Shown here piece after piece: positions 1-9,748 of a stretch of DNA of 38,206 nt (positions are counted from its first letter, which is position 1; every line of letters begins with the position of its first letter). Source of the DNA: Candidatus Neomarinimicrobiota bacterium (lineage in GTDB: Bacteria > Fidelibacterota > Marinisomatia > Marinisomatales > S15-B10); contig DTTI01000030.1 of the NCBI GenBank assembly GCA_012964825.1, positions 1-38,206 on the forward strand, in the 5' to 3' direction. The notes below the pieces were generated by a model that saw only the letters and a list, made by a program, of their open reading frames with translations, was not told the origin of the DNA and ran no database searches. Made by a program: the position numbers and the translations under genes.

Positions 1-3000
1 TCATGAGGGAAACTGCCGCATTCTCAGGTAGATCGTACTTTATAGACGTAGTCGGGTTGAACGGATTGGGAAAGTTTGCGTGAAGTTGAAACTGATCCGG
101 AAGCAAATCACCGTTCTCAACAGTCAAGCCGGTTGCATCAATAGTCAACTGATAAGGACCATTGCCTGACCAAACATTAGAAACTCCGTCAGAGGCCCAA
201 ATATTCCAGGTTCCCGTCACAACAGAGACCCCGGCCTGATCCATGTAGTACTTAACATGATGATATGGTATGGACCATGTATTTGAGGTCATATTGCTTG
301 AAATGAGAAAGAAATCAGCCAAATCGCCGGTCACCTCATGCTGATACATCATAGAAGACCCTTCAATGTCAACGGCTTCGCTCCATGCGAAAAGAATGGA
401 GTCCTCCCAGGCATTCTCAGAAGTAATCTCTATTGTCATTCCATCGGGAGGAAACATTAGGCTGAATGGCTGAGGGGCGAAATCGTTTTGGTAAATTGAT
501 AAACTTCCTTTGGCACCGTCTTCGGTTCCACTTGATTGTTGAGGAACATAAACATATCCCCCACTCACTTCAACCGATCTTACGGGATAATCTAAACCAC
601 CACCTAAATCCTCATTTCTTTTTGTACTTGGAATTCTGCCGACATGAACGGGAGCCGTATGATGAGTTACATCTATTATGTCTATTCCTTTGTCCCACCA
701 ATCATCATTACCACCTGTAGCTATATAAACATAATTACCAACTTTTTCAATTTCCCCATTCCAGGACTCAAACCATTGGTCGTGGCCCGGGTAAAGAGTT
801 GCAACTTTCGTGATATTTGATACGTCTGAGATATCATAAATCCTGAAGTCACCGCAACTCGTAGTGTAAAGAAAGGAACCGGCAATCTCCATTTTATCGG
901 CATAACCAATGTTAAACGTTGCCACCTGAGCATAAGGCGAAGATGCGCTATGTACTCTTAGAACATTTGCATCCTCGCAGCCGTCAGTATCTTGACCACC
1001 ACCCCAATCAAGGATGTATACATAGGAATCACTGGCATGAATATCTGTAAACCAAGGTGACCAATCATCATCATCATCTAGATCACCCAATTCCACATCC
1101 TTTATTATTGAAGGTAAAGTCGGAACCGTAACGTCAATGATACGAAATCCATCTTGCATATCATCCCACCCTGTTGGTATGTAAAGATTATTTCCGTGTA
1201 AGGCCATTTTCTCTCCAAAACAGCATTTTGTGGCTGCTATTCCACCACTTGCATTCCGAGCCCACGTAGCACCGCTTATGGTACCATTATTGGAGTTTCC
1301 GCTTTCATCGGTAACTGTTGAGCCTGAACCTTCATCCAGCTCCCAGTACCCAACAACCTTGGCAGTTTGAACAGTTGTGGCAGCTCTTCCTGAGCCGGAA
1401 TAATAGAGATTAGAAACTTCATTTGCCGTAAGTGCTTGACTCCAGATAGCAATTTCTTTCAAAGAGCCATCAAAAAAGGGTACGGCTCCAATATAAAGGT
1501 TGTCTGAACTGTTATCAATCGTCCTAGCCCTGTAGCTAGTTTCTACCGTAGCCTTTACACCATCTACATATATTGCCGCATTACCTGATTCCCCTGAACC
1601 CGAATAGTCCCAAGTCGCAACGATATGATGCCATTTACCATCATTAACTGTTAATCCTGTACCAGGGATATATTCATTATCATAGCCCACAAACCAAGGA
1701 TAACCGGCACTCTCCATATAGAGCGCTTTTTCACCAGATTCCCAAACACCATCTGCATCCCCTTTGACAAGTATAGATTGTTCCTTAGTTGAAGTTGTTT
1801 TGACCCATGCCTGAATGGAAAAGTCAGCGGTAGTGAAGTTGGTGGTTGAAATAACGCCCAAATCCACATAATCGTCAGTACCGTCGAAATCGAGATGGTA
1901 AGATCCAACACCTGTGGTGATTTTATCATCCTCCACATTATAGAAATTAGGGCCGTAGTTATCATTGGTAATCAAGACATTACCTTTCACAACCATATCA
2001 AATAAGTACGAGTCATTTGCGTCGGCCGGTCTTGTAAATGCCAGTTCTTTTGGATTTTTTGGGTTCGATATGTCAATAATCCTGAGATATCGATCCTTGG
2101 TGCCATCGAAATAGGCATCACCCCCGGCATAAAGTCTGTTACCACTTATTTCCATATCTTGCATGAAAATATTGGGCATACTGTTAACCATGGGAAGTGT
2201 GGATACTAAAGTCGGTTTGGCCGGGACTTCACCTTCATAATTGAGGGTTGCTTTATGTCTGACAAAATAATCTTTGATCTGATCGTCATCCAGGAAGTCC
2301 AAAGCAAGGCTCAGAACCCAATACTCTCCCTCGATGCACTGTTCCCAACTTTCCCACCAATCTTCTTCCCAATCCTCACAGGGCATTATATCACCGCCCA
2401 GTGTGAGAATACTGTTGGCTACCGAGTAGGGAATCTCAATTTTTTCATATGTTAAATATTCTTCTTCAGCTTCTTCATCCCATTCCCACACTTTCATTGT
2501 GAGAATTAGAGTATCTCCCTTGGTGGTCCATACGTAGTCAGTTGTGTCGATCCACTCCCAATCATCCTCCGGATAGGTGTATTGCCAGATCTCTCTTCCG
2601 AGATGGTCTTTTTGGAATTCCATGAAGTGCGTTTCATTTTCATCTTCAAACAAATCAGATAAGGACGGTAATGGTAAAGGAATCCCCGGCGGCAGTGTTG
2701 TTTTTCCATAACTCAGGTTACCGGAAAATGAATATTCCAGAGTGTTGCCTTCATAATCCTCGCCGGAAATAGAAAGATCACCAATGGAGATTTCTATAGG
2801 TGCCGGGAAGGAAAATTCCACCCAATAATCCTCATAGTCAATACTCTCAAGTTGACCCGTAACAACAGAATCCTCAATGCCCAGGAATTCAAGGTTAACT
2901 TCGTCCTCAACAGAAACCATTTCAAAATCAGCTGAATAATCAACAAAACCGGTCATGAAGGTTCCGGTCAGAGACGCATCAGTCATCCCTGAGGATTTCT

Positions 3001-4598
3001 TTATTGCAATTCCCGCCGATGCAAATTCATCATTGGCTTCAGCAAGAACAATAAATTCATCATTAGCACTGACATACCCTATCTCTTCGTCACCATCAAT
3101 AGTTAGAACACCCTCGGCGGATACAGAATAAGTTCCCGTTTCAGTCTCGTCTCCTTCAGAGACAGTATAGTTTCCATTTCCATCAAATGCCACTTCAGCC
3201 CCAGAAAAATGATAATAGTAACTTTCATCTTCTTCATCCCATTCCATATCTAGACCATTAAACATATAGGTCCCATCAAGGCTGGCTGCAGATTTTTCTG
3301 ATCCTTCCTTAATTGTAAAACCCACAAAGGAGTTTTCAGAATCGGATCCGGAGGTTATGACTCCAAAGGTTCCGTCACTGGTAATATAGCCCACAGTACC
3401 ATCATCAAATGTAAGAACACCATCCTCACTGACACTGTAGGTGCCGGTCGTTGGTGTCGTAGCATCGGCCGTCTGCATTATATAGGTCCCCACACCATCA
3501 AAAATAACGCCGAATAATTCAACATATGCCTCACCTTCATCATAAATGTCCTGATTTATGGTCGCACCAACATAGGTGCCCGCAACGGAGGCAGCGGTGG
3601 TTCCGGTGGCCGTCTTCATCCCTATGGCTAATACACTCTCTTTATCATCACCAAATGCAATAACGAGCAGATCTCCACTGGGATTAACAATGCCTGACAC
3701 TTCACCCTCAAGGGAAAATACCCCATCATCGGCGACTGAGTAAGTTTCAGTTTCTGGATTTGTAGGATCCTCCGGTTCAACGATGGTCATCGAACCAGCT
3801 CCATCGAATGTGAGGCTCAAAAGTCCCATATTGAAGGTAAAGGCATCTTCCGGTATACTTCCGGCGCCAAAAGGGATCCAAATTCCTTCATCTTCGTCAC
3901 TTCCCCATTCATATACAAAGAGCGAACCTGACGTGGGATGTTTCAAGTTGACACTTGTCATGTAATCAACGTATTCATCAAATGACTCAGTGGATGGGTC
4001 AAAGTAATTGAAAACCACATCGTAGACTATGCTTCCATCTGGGATTTCCTGAAACCAACCATAATTGGATACTGCGACCTGTGCATAATTCAAAAAGGTA
4101 CCGCCCAGCATGTAGGTCATCTGTACCGATCCTTCACCCGTCACACCTATAGAACCTAAACCGGATTTATAGCCAATAAATTGCTCCAGATCAGGAATGG
4201 TCACAGCTGATTCCAGAGTGACATATGCACCCTCTTCTACTTTTGATTGCTTCCAGCGTCCGTAGAGATCTTCGTTCATCTGAAACAGTGATCTGGTATC
4301 TGAGGGTGGTTGAGTTGATCGCATCATGGGACCTATCCCCTCTTTTTCCAAGAGTCCACGGTCTCTACCATTTATTGACCTAAGTAGATTTCTGTAGTCA
4401 CCTTTGGAGATTTTGTTTCGCTTGGTCGACATTTTGGCCGTTCTTTCAAAGCCTTTGATCTTTTCATGATACTGAAACCTTTCTGATAGTTTCTTTTTGT
4501 GAGAAAGGTCCAATACCTTGGCCTTATTGAAAACGGGTGATTTGTCTGTGGCGAAAGTGAAAGATAAGAAAATGATGGGAATGATAAGTCTTTTCATG
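1..4598 (-). CDS. Giant modular T9SS-sorted surface protein, 3' end off the window, frameshift in signal peptide
   Basis: About 1,530 codons are present and the C-terminus continues past base 1. A signal peptide starts at the ATG at 4596-4598 (MKRLIIPIIF). The rest of the protein lies in another frame, which is open from about 4560 to base 1, so one extra base sits between about 4560 and 4573, where there are two A-runs. Modules in order: an N-terminal region of unknown type; three related repeats of about 100 residues (roughly 3830-2940) sharing a TYSV-x-(D/E)-GV core; a Trp/Glu/Asp-rich acidic stretch (about 2590-2280); LVIVD-like beta-propeller blades (about 2235-1960); an inserted LamG/concanavalin-like domain (about 1925-1290) with LDFDGTDDYVDL; further propeller blades with RIIDV/RIYDIS motifs (about 1260-500); and the sorting motif NFPNPFNPTTSIKYDL at 79-32. 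It is probably secreted and held at the cell surface. The ligand is unknown. GGAG lies about 13 bases before the ATG. Confidence 0.85.
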
Positions 4599-4706
4599 AA
4601 ATCAAGCTCTCCGTTTTGGTCAAACTATGTTTCAGTGCAATAGGGGCTGTCGAACATACAACTATCAGATATTCTGAGAAAAGATAAACATAAAATCAGA
4701 AAATTG

Positions 4707-4724
4707 TTGTGAGTTTTATCACAA
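4707..4724. promoter_or_regulatory. CRP/FNR-family operator palindrome
   Basis: The sequence TTGTGA-GTTTTA-TCACAA is a perfect 6-bp inverted repeat with a 6-bp spacer. Its core, TGTGA-N6-TCACA, equals the CRP consensus (FNR sites are TTGAT-N4-ATCAA, so CRP fits better). It sits between divergent genes, 109 bases before the surface-protein ATG and 114 bases before the CocE GTG, so it could serve either direction. The regulator is not in the window. Confidence 0.6.
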
Positions 4725-4790
4725 ATATGAGATGGAATAATATTATTTTGCAAATCTTGTAATGGGAAATCCCCCATCCTTCACTTATTT

Positions 4791-4819
4791 TTGACACACT
4801 TACGCTTTCAAAATATTCT
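4791..4819 (+). promoter_or_regulatory. Candidate sigma-70-type promoter of the CocE operon
   Basis: A perfect -35 hexamer TTGACA (4791-4796) is followed after exactly 17 bases by TATTCT (4814-4819), which matches 4 of 6 bases of the -10 consensus. The Shine-Dalgarno-like AAGGGGA (4823-4829) follows almost at once, so the mRNA leader would be very short (about 12 bases) and might clip the ribosome site. That is the main argument against this promoter. The CRP-like palindrome lies about 70 bases upstream of the -35 box. Confidence 0.4.
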
Positions 4820-4837
4820 ATTAAGGGGATTATTGTT

Positions 4838-6739
4838 GTGAGATCAAGATCAGTCATATTTTTTTTCCTGTTTTTTCTATTTGGATGTTCTTCACAGTCA
4901 GAGAAAACAAATGATTCCAGTGGCCCATACGGCTATGAGTTGGTAAGTGACGTTATGGTCTCCATGAGGGATGGTGTTAAACTGGCAACAGACCTCTATT
5001 TCCCTACAGAGAACGGAAAACGCCTATCAGGAAAACTTCCTGCTATTATGGTCCGGACTCCATACAGCAAGTCACGTGGTTACCCACCAAGTGTATCAGC
5101 GGTCTACTTCGCCTCACATGGTTACGTTGCGATGTATCAGGATACTCGTGGCCGCTATAACTCCGAAGGTATCTGGCACATGCTTGACGATGATGGTGTG
5201 GACGGATACGATGCCGCCGAGTGGCTCGTGGAACAGCCTTGGTCTAATGGGAAGTTCGGGATGTACGGCACCTCCTACGTGGGCGGGACTCAGCATGCCG
5301 TGGCATTAGAGAATTCTCCCGGTCTTACCACCATTATACCGGTGGATGCCATGTCAAATCTTGGTTACTACAGTATGCGCTACGACGGTGCGTACGAACT
5401 GCGGTTCTGGAACTGGATCCACTGGGCTGGACAAGGTGGCGGAAGGCAGAGTCGGGATCCGGCAGTCAAGCAGATGCTTGCGGATTTCATTGAAGTTGAC
5501 AACAGGAGAAAATACCTCAAACTATTCCCCGTTCGTGAAGGGACCACTCCCCTGAAGTTCATGCCTGAATATGAAGAGTGGCTTGTGAACGCTATGAAAG
5601 AGGGCGGCAACACAGCTTTCTGGAAGCAGAATAATGTCCGTGATTACACAGAGAATTATAAAGATATCCCAGTTTATCTTGTCGGTGGTTGGTATGATTC
5701 CTGGGGCGTAAACACCACAGAGAATTACATGGCTCTCAGTAAAACCATCAAAGGTCCTGTTTATATGATTATGGGTCCATGGATTCACGGACAGCAGGGA
5801 AATTACAGCCACGGTCAGGTAAGTTTTGGTAATGATGCTGCCATTCCTGACCTATTAGCCTGGCGCATGGAATGGTATGATCATTGGATCAAAGATGAAA
5901 AGACGGCCGTTGGAAATGAGGATCCATTCAAAACGAATGTACGGATATTTGTCATGGGTACAGGAGACGGTCACATGACTGAAGATAGTCTCCTTACTCA
6001 TGGCGGTTACTGGAGAAATGAGAATGAATGGCCTTTGGAGAGAACCCAGTACACTCCCTACTATTTCCACGCCAACGGTTCAGTCTCTGCTGAAAAACCA
6101 GCTCAAAGGATCTCCTCCACTGATTTTGTTTCTGACCCGGACAATCCTGTACCCTCTATAGGAGGAAATACATCATCGGGCGGTGGTATTCTCCTACAAG
6201 GCGCATGGGATCAGAAAGGGGGCGATCATGTCTGGAACTGGCCCCTCCCCATTCCCCTTTCAGCCCGTAATGATGTTCTAGTGTTTCAGACAGAACCATT
6301 ACAGGAAAATGTGGAAGTGACGGGAGAAATTCGCGTCAAATTTTGGGCAACTTCATCCTCTTTGGACACAGATTTTACAGCCAAGCTTGTTGATGTTTAC
6401 CCTCCAAGCGCAGATTATCCTGGTGGTTTTGATATGAATATAGGGGATGGAATCATGCGGGCTAGATACAGAGACTCAAGAACGGAAGAAAATTTGATGA
6501 ATCCCGGAGAAGTTTACGAAATGGAAATTCGGTTATACCCCACTTCAAACGTCTTCAAAAAAGGCCACCGCATCCGTGTGGATTTATCCGGAAGTAATTT
6601 TCCCAGGTTTGATGTGAACCCCAACACAGGTGAGCCTTTAAACGATAATCGCCGGACAATGAAAGCAGTGAATACTATCTATCATGATAGAAATCGCCCT
6701 TCCCACATACTTCTTCCGGTTATTCCTGCTGGATCTTAA
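4838..6739 (+). CDS. CocE/NonD-family alpha/beta hydrolase, lipoprotein
   Basis: A 633-residue hydrolase of the X-Pro dipeptidyl-peptidase / cocaine esterase (CocE/NonD) family, which cleaves esters or amides of acyl groups. The start is GTG with AAGGGG about 9 bases upstream. The N-terminus is a lipoprotein signal with lipobox LFGC (Cys17), so the enzyme is probably anchored in the outer membrane. The nucleophile elbow is GTSYVG (Ser146). The probable triad partners are Asp287 in GGWYDSWG and His317 in GPWIHG. The C-terminal half holds the jelly-roll-like domain usual for the family, including DLSGSNFPRFD. The symporter follows 31 bases later and the acyl-CoA synthetase 11 bases after that, suggesting that the acid it releases is imported and activated. 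The real substrate cannot be read from sequence. Confidence 0.9.
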   Translation: MRSRSVIFFFLFFLFGCSSQSEKTNDSSGPYGYELVSDVMVSMRDGVKLATDLYFPTENGKRLSGKLPAIMVRTPYSKSRGYPPSVSAVYFASHGYVAMYQDTRGRYNSEGIWHMLDDDGVDGYDAAEWLVEQPWSNGKFGMYGTSYVGGTQHAVALENSPGLTTIIPVDAMSNLGYYSMRYDGAYELRFWNWIHWAGQGGGRQSRDPAVKQMLADFIEVDNRRKYLKLFPVREGTTPLKFMPEYEEWLVNAMKEGGNTAFWKQNNVRDYTENYKDIPVYLVGGWYDSWGVNTTENYMALSKTIKGPVYMIMGPWIHGQQGNYSHGQVSFGNDAAIPDLLAWRMEWYDHWIKDEKTAVGNEDPFKTNVRIFVMGTGDGHMTEDSLLTHGGYWRNENEWPLERTQYTPYYFHANGSVSAEKPAQRISSTDFVSDPDNPVPSIGGNTSSGGGILLQGAWDQKGGDHVWNWPLPIPLSARNDVLVFQTEPLQENVEVTGEIRVKFWATSSSLDTDFTAKLVDVYPPSADYPGGFDMNIGDGIMRARYRDSRTEENLMNPGEVYEMEIRLYPTSNVFKKGHRIRVDLSGSNFPRFDVNPNTGEPLNDNRRTMKAVNTIYHDRNRPSHILLPVIPAGS

Positions 6740-6770
6740 TCCACATTTTCGCCGCTAAACAGGTAACATT

Positions 6771-8234
6771 TTGAATTGGTTAGCTGAAAAATGGATCTTC
6801 CTAATAATGTTTGGTGTGTATACCATCGTTCTGATTCGTCACGCCATTGAGGGTAACAAGAAAACCAAAAATGTCACGGACTATTTCATCGGTGGACGAT
6901 CCCTTGGCGGTATAACCATAGGTCTTTCCTTTTTTGCCACCTATTCCAGCACCAACAGTTTTATCGGTTTTTCCGGCCAGGCTTACACCTACGGTATCGG
7001 ATGGTTACTGGTAGCACCGTGTGCTGTCATTTTCTCTTTGATGGCGTGGCTGATCGTAGCTCCCAAGCTTAGACGCTTCACTGAACATCTCGATTCTATA
7101 ACAGTCCCTGATTTCATCGGTTTACGATTTGGTAGTGACAGCGCCCGCCTTATTGCGGCTGTTATCGTTATTTTCTCCAGTTTTCTTTATATGACGGCGG
7201 TATTCAAGGGTGCAGGGAACCTCCTTCAATCCTTTCTGGATATGTCATACGAACTGGCAATATTTCTAGTGCTCATCATAGTTATGCTTTACACAGCTGT
7301 TGGTGGTTTTATTTCTGTTGCTAGAACGGATGCAATTCAAGGAATCATCATGTGCGTCGCTGCCGTTGTTCTTTTCTTGGGTGCCTCCTCCTCTTCAGGT
7401 GGCGTGAGAACCTTATTTGATCTTGATATAACTGAGGCTGGTGAAAATCTACTTTCATGGAATACTGCCATGCCTTTTACCGTTCTCCTGGGCGTCATGA
7501 TGGCGTCTACCATGAAATTCATGGTAGAGCCAAGGCAGCTGTCCAGGTTCTATGCAATCAGCGATAAAAAAAATATCGCCATCGGGCGTGTTGTATCAAC
7601 AGCTGCATTTTTAGTAGTTTATACCCTCCTTGTTCCTATTGGTCTTTATGCACATAGAATTATAAAAAGTCCTTTGGCTGATTCCGATATGGTGGTTCCC
7701 ACATTGCTGACAAATACGGCAGTCTTCAGTCCACTACTCAGTTCATTTTTGGTACTAGCAATGGTGGCGGCCGCAATGTCCTCGCTAGACAGCGTTCTGC
7801 TTGTAATGGCGTCTACATTTCATAGAGATATCATTTCCCTTAAGAAATCTGAAGAATCAAAAGAGCTGAATATCAGTGCCACAAGGATATACGTAATTAC
7901 AGGTGCAATAATAACTGCACTTATTGCCCTTCGTCCCCCCGGTGGTATTGTTTTCCTTACATCATTTTCAGGAAGTTTATATGCGGCGTGTTTTTTACCT
8001 GCTATACTGCTAGGTCTCCACTGGCGTCGTGGCAACAGCCTGGCTGTCTGTTCATCCATGGTTACAGGAGCTTTTGTGCTGTTTCTTTGGCCCTATCTAC
8101 CCTATAGTGAATCAATTCACAAAGTTTTCCCTGCAATGCTTCTCTCTACAGTGCTGTACCTCTTTTTTACACAAACCAGGGAGAATACAGCAGATGAGCG
8201 CGTAGAAGCTCTTTTCTCACAGACTTCTCTGTAA
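6771..8234 (+). CDS. Sodium:solute symporter (SSS family)
   Basis: A 487-residue inner-membrane protein with about 13 hydrophobic segments and the SSS pattern: a variable first helix, then DYFIGGRSLGG, then a serine/alanine-rich helix (FFATYSSTNSFIGFSG), then the TAVGGFISVARTDAIQG region typical of SSS helix 5. It should use the sodium gradient to import a small solute. Members of this family carry sugars, proline, carboxylic acids, pantothenate or iodide, and the substrate is not predictable from sequence. The start is a TTG with AGGTAACA just upstream. It lies between an extracytoplasmic hydrolase and an acyl-CoA synthetase, which makes an organic acid the most economical guess. Confidence 0.88.
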   Translation: MNWLAEKWIFLIMFGVYTIVLIRHAIEGNKKTKNVTDYFIGGRSLGGITIGLSFFATYSSTNSFIGFSGQAYTYGIGWLLVAPCAVIFSLMAWLIVAPKLRRFTEHLDSITVPDFIGLRFGSDSARLIAAVIVIFSSFLYMTAVFKGAGNLLQSFLDMSYELAIFLVLIIVMLYTAVGGFISVARTDAIQGIIMCVAAVVLFLGASSSSGGVRTLFDLDITEAGENLLSWNTAMPFTVLLGVMMASTMKFMVEPRQLSRFYAISDKKNIAIGRVVSTAAFLVVYTLLVPIGLYAHRIIKSPLADSDMVVPTLLTNTAVFSPLLSSFLVLAMVAAAMSSLDSVLLVMASTFHRDIISLKKSEESKELNISATRIYVITGAIITALIALRPPGGIVFLTSFSGSLYAACFLPAILLGLHWRRGNSLAVCSSMVTGAFVLFLWPYLPYSESIHKVFPAMLLSTVLYLFFTQTRENTADERVEALFSQTSL

Positions 8235-8245
8235 ATTGATTGTAA

Positions 8246-9748
8246 ATGTACCTCATTGATCAAGCCGAAAATTTTGGTCATCAGGTTGCGCTTGAATGCG
8301 ATGAACGCTCTATTAACTACGGTCCGCTATTGGATCAAGCTCAATCTCTGGCGGCTGATTTAATAAAAGACCAAGATGATCTCGAAAGTGCGCGGATTGT
8401 TTCCCTGCTTTCACCTTCAATTGATTACGTAGTGCTTCAATGGGCTGTTTGGCTAGCTGGAGGAGTATTTGTCCCTTTAACAGCAAAATCCTCTGATGAA
8501 GAACTAGGTTTCCTTTTTGACGATATTGAACCCACCATAATTGTAGTTGATGAGGAAGAAAAGGACAGATTGTCGGCCATAAGTAAAAGGTATGAAATAA
8601 AATCGGTAAATGACTTTAACATAGTATCACAAAATAAATTGCCCTCTGTTGATTCTCACCGGCCTTGTATGTTGCTTTATACCTCAGGAACAACAGGAAA
8701 ACCTAAGGGTGTTGTGGTTACTCATTCAAATTTGGAGGCGCAAATAAAAAGTCTTCAAGAAGCGTGGGGATGGTCTCAAAAAGACAAAACAGTCTTGACA
8801 CTTCCCCTCTATCATGTCCACGGGAATGTAAACATTCTCTGTTGTGCCCTCGCATCAGGCTCGAACTGCAAAATCCATTCCCGATTTGATCCGGAAGCGG
8901 TCTGGAACGAATTCAGGAACGGAGATTTAACACTGTTCATGGCCGTTCCGACCATTTACGCAAAGTTGATGGAATGGTATGATAACGTTAATTCAAATGA
9001 ACAAATGAAACTTTCCAAAGCCGTTTCAAATCTCAGGCTGACTGTATCAGGATCAGCTCCCTTATCTACTTCACTCTTTGAACGTTGGCATGAGATTTCA
9101 GGTCATACAATGCTTGAAAGATATGGCATGACGGAAACCGGCATGATCCTTTCCAACCCTCTGAATGGGGCACGTCGAAAGGGGGCGGTTGGTCAACCTC
9201 TTCCTGGCGTGACTGTGAAACTTGTTGATGACAAGCTTCAGGAAGTTGCTACGGGTGAATCCGGTGAAGTATTGGTTAAAGGGAAAAATGTGTTCTCAGA
9301 ATACTGGAAACGATCCAAAGAAACTGACGCATCTTTCCACCAGGGCTGGTTTCGGACAGGCGACCTGGCAGTAAATGAGGATGGTGACTACCGACTTTTA
9401 GGAAGATTGAGTCAGGATATTATCAAAACCGGTGGGCATAAAGTGTCCGCACTGGAGATTGAAGAGGTCTTGAGAGAACATCCTGACATAAAAGACGCAT
9501 CGGTCGTATCCATCCACGATGATATGTGGGGAGAGATCGTCTGTGCCGCAGTGACCCCACAATCTGATTTACTTTCTGATAAACGTCTTCTTGAATGGAG
9601 TAAAGGCTATTTTATCAGTCATAAACGTCCAAGAAGAGTCTTAATCATGGAAAACTTCCCCAGGAATAGCCTCGGGAAGGTTATAAAAAGTGAGCTCAGA
9701 AAAAAGTTCGAAAGGTCTTCTGAAATGGAATCAAAGGACGATACTTAA
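8246..9748 (+). CDS. AMP-forming acyl-CoA synthetase, malonyl/methylmalonyl-CoA synthetase-like
   Basis: A 500-residue ANL-superfamily ligase that adenylates a carboxylic acid and transfers it to CoA. The P-loop is [11 protein letters not shown] (residues 145-155). The adenine-site motif is [13 protein letters not shown], followed by [11 protein letters not shown]. The hinge region is [23 protein letters not shown]-terminal catalytic lysine lies in [11 protein letters not shown]. The GRxSxDIIKTGG and GMTETGM forms are close to MatB/ACSF3-type malonyl- or methylmalonyl-CoA synthetases, but the acid-binding pocket cannot be verified by eye and other short or branched acids are possible. The start is an ATG 11 bases after the symporter stop. 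The 3' end overlaps the convergent leuS gene by 18 bases. Confidence 0.88.
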   Translation: MYLIDQAENFGHQVALECDERSINYGPLLDQAQSLAADLIKDQDDLESARIVSLLSPSIDYVVLQWAVWLAGGVFVPLTAKSSDEELGFLFDDIEPTIIVVDEEEKDRLSAISKRYEIKSVNDFNIVSQNKLPSVDSHRPCMLLYTSGTTGKPKGVVVTHSNLEAQIKSLQEAWGWSQKDKTVLTLPLYHVHGNVNILCCALASGSNCKIHSRFDPEAVWNEFRNGDLTLFMAVPTIYAKLMEWYDNVNSNEQMKLSKAVSNLRLTVSGSAPLSTSLFERWHEISGHTMLERYGMTETGMILSNPLNGARRKGAVGQPLPGVTVKLVDDKLQEVATGESGEVLVKGKNVFSEYWKRSKETDASFHQGWFRTGDLAVNEDGDYRLLGRLSQDIIKTGGHKVSALEIEEVLREHPDIKDASVVSIHDDMWGEIVCAAVTPQSDLLSDKRLLEWSKGYFISHKRPRRVLIMENFPRNSLGKVIKSELRKKFERSSEMESKDDT

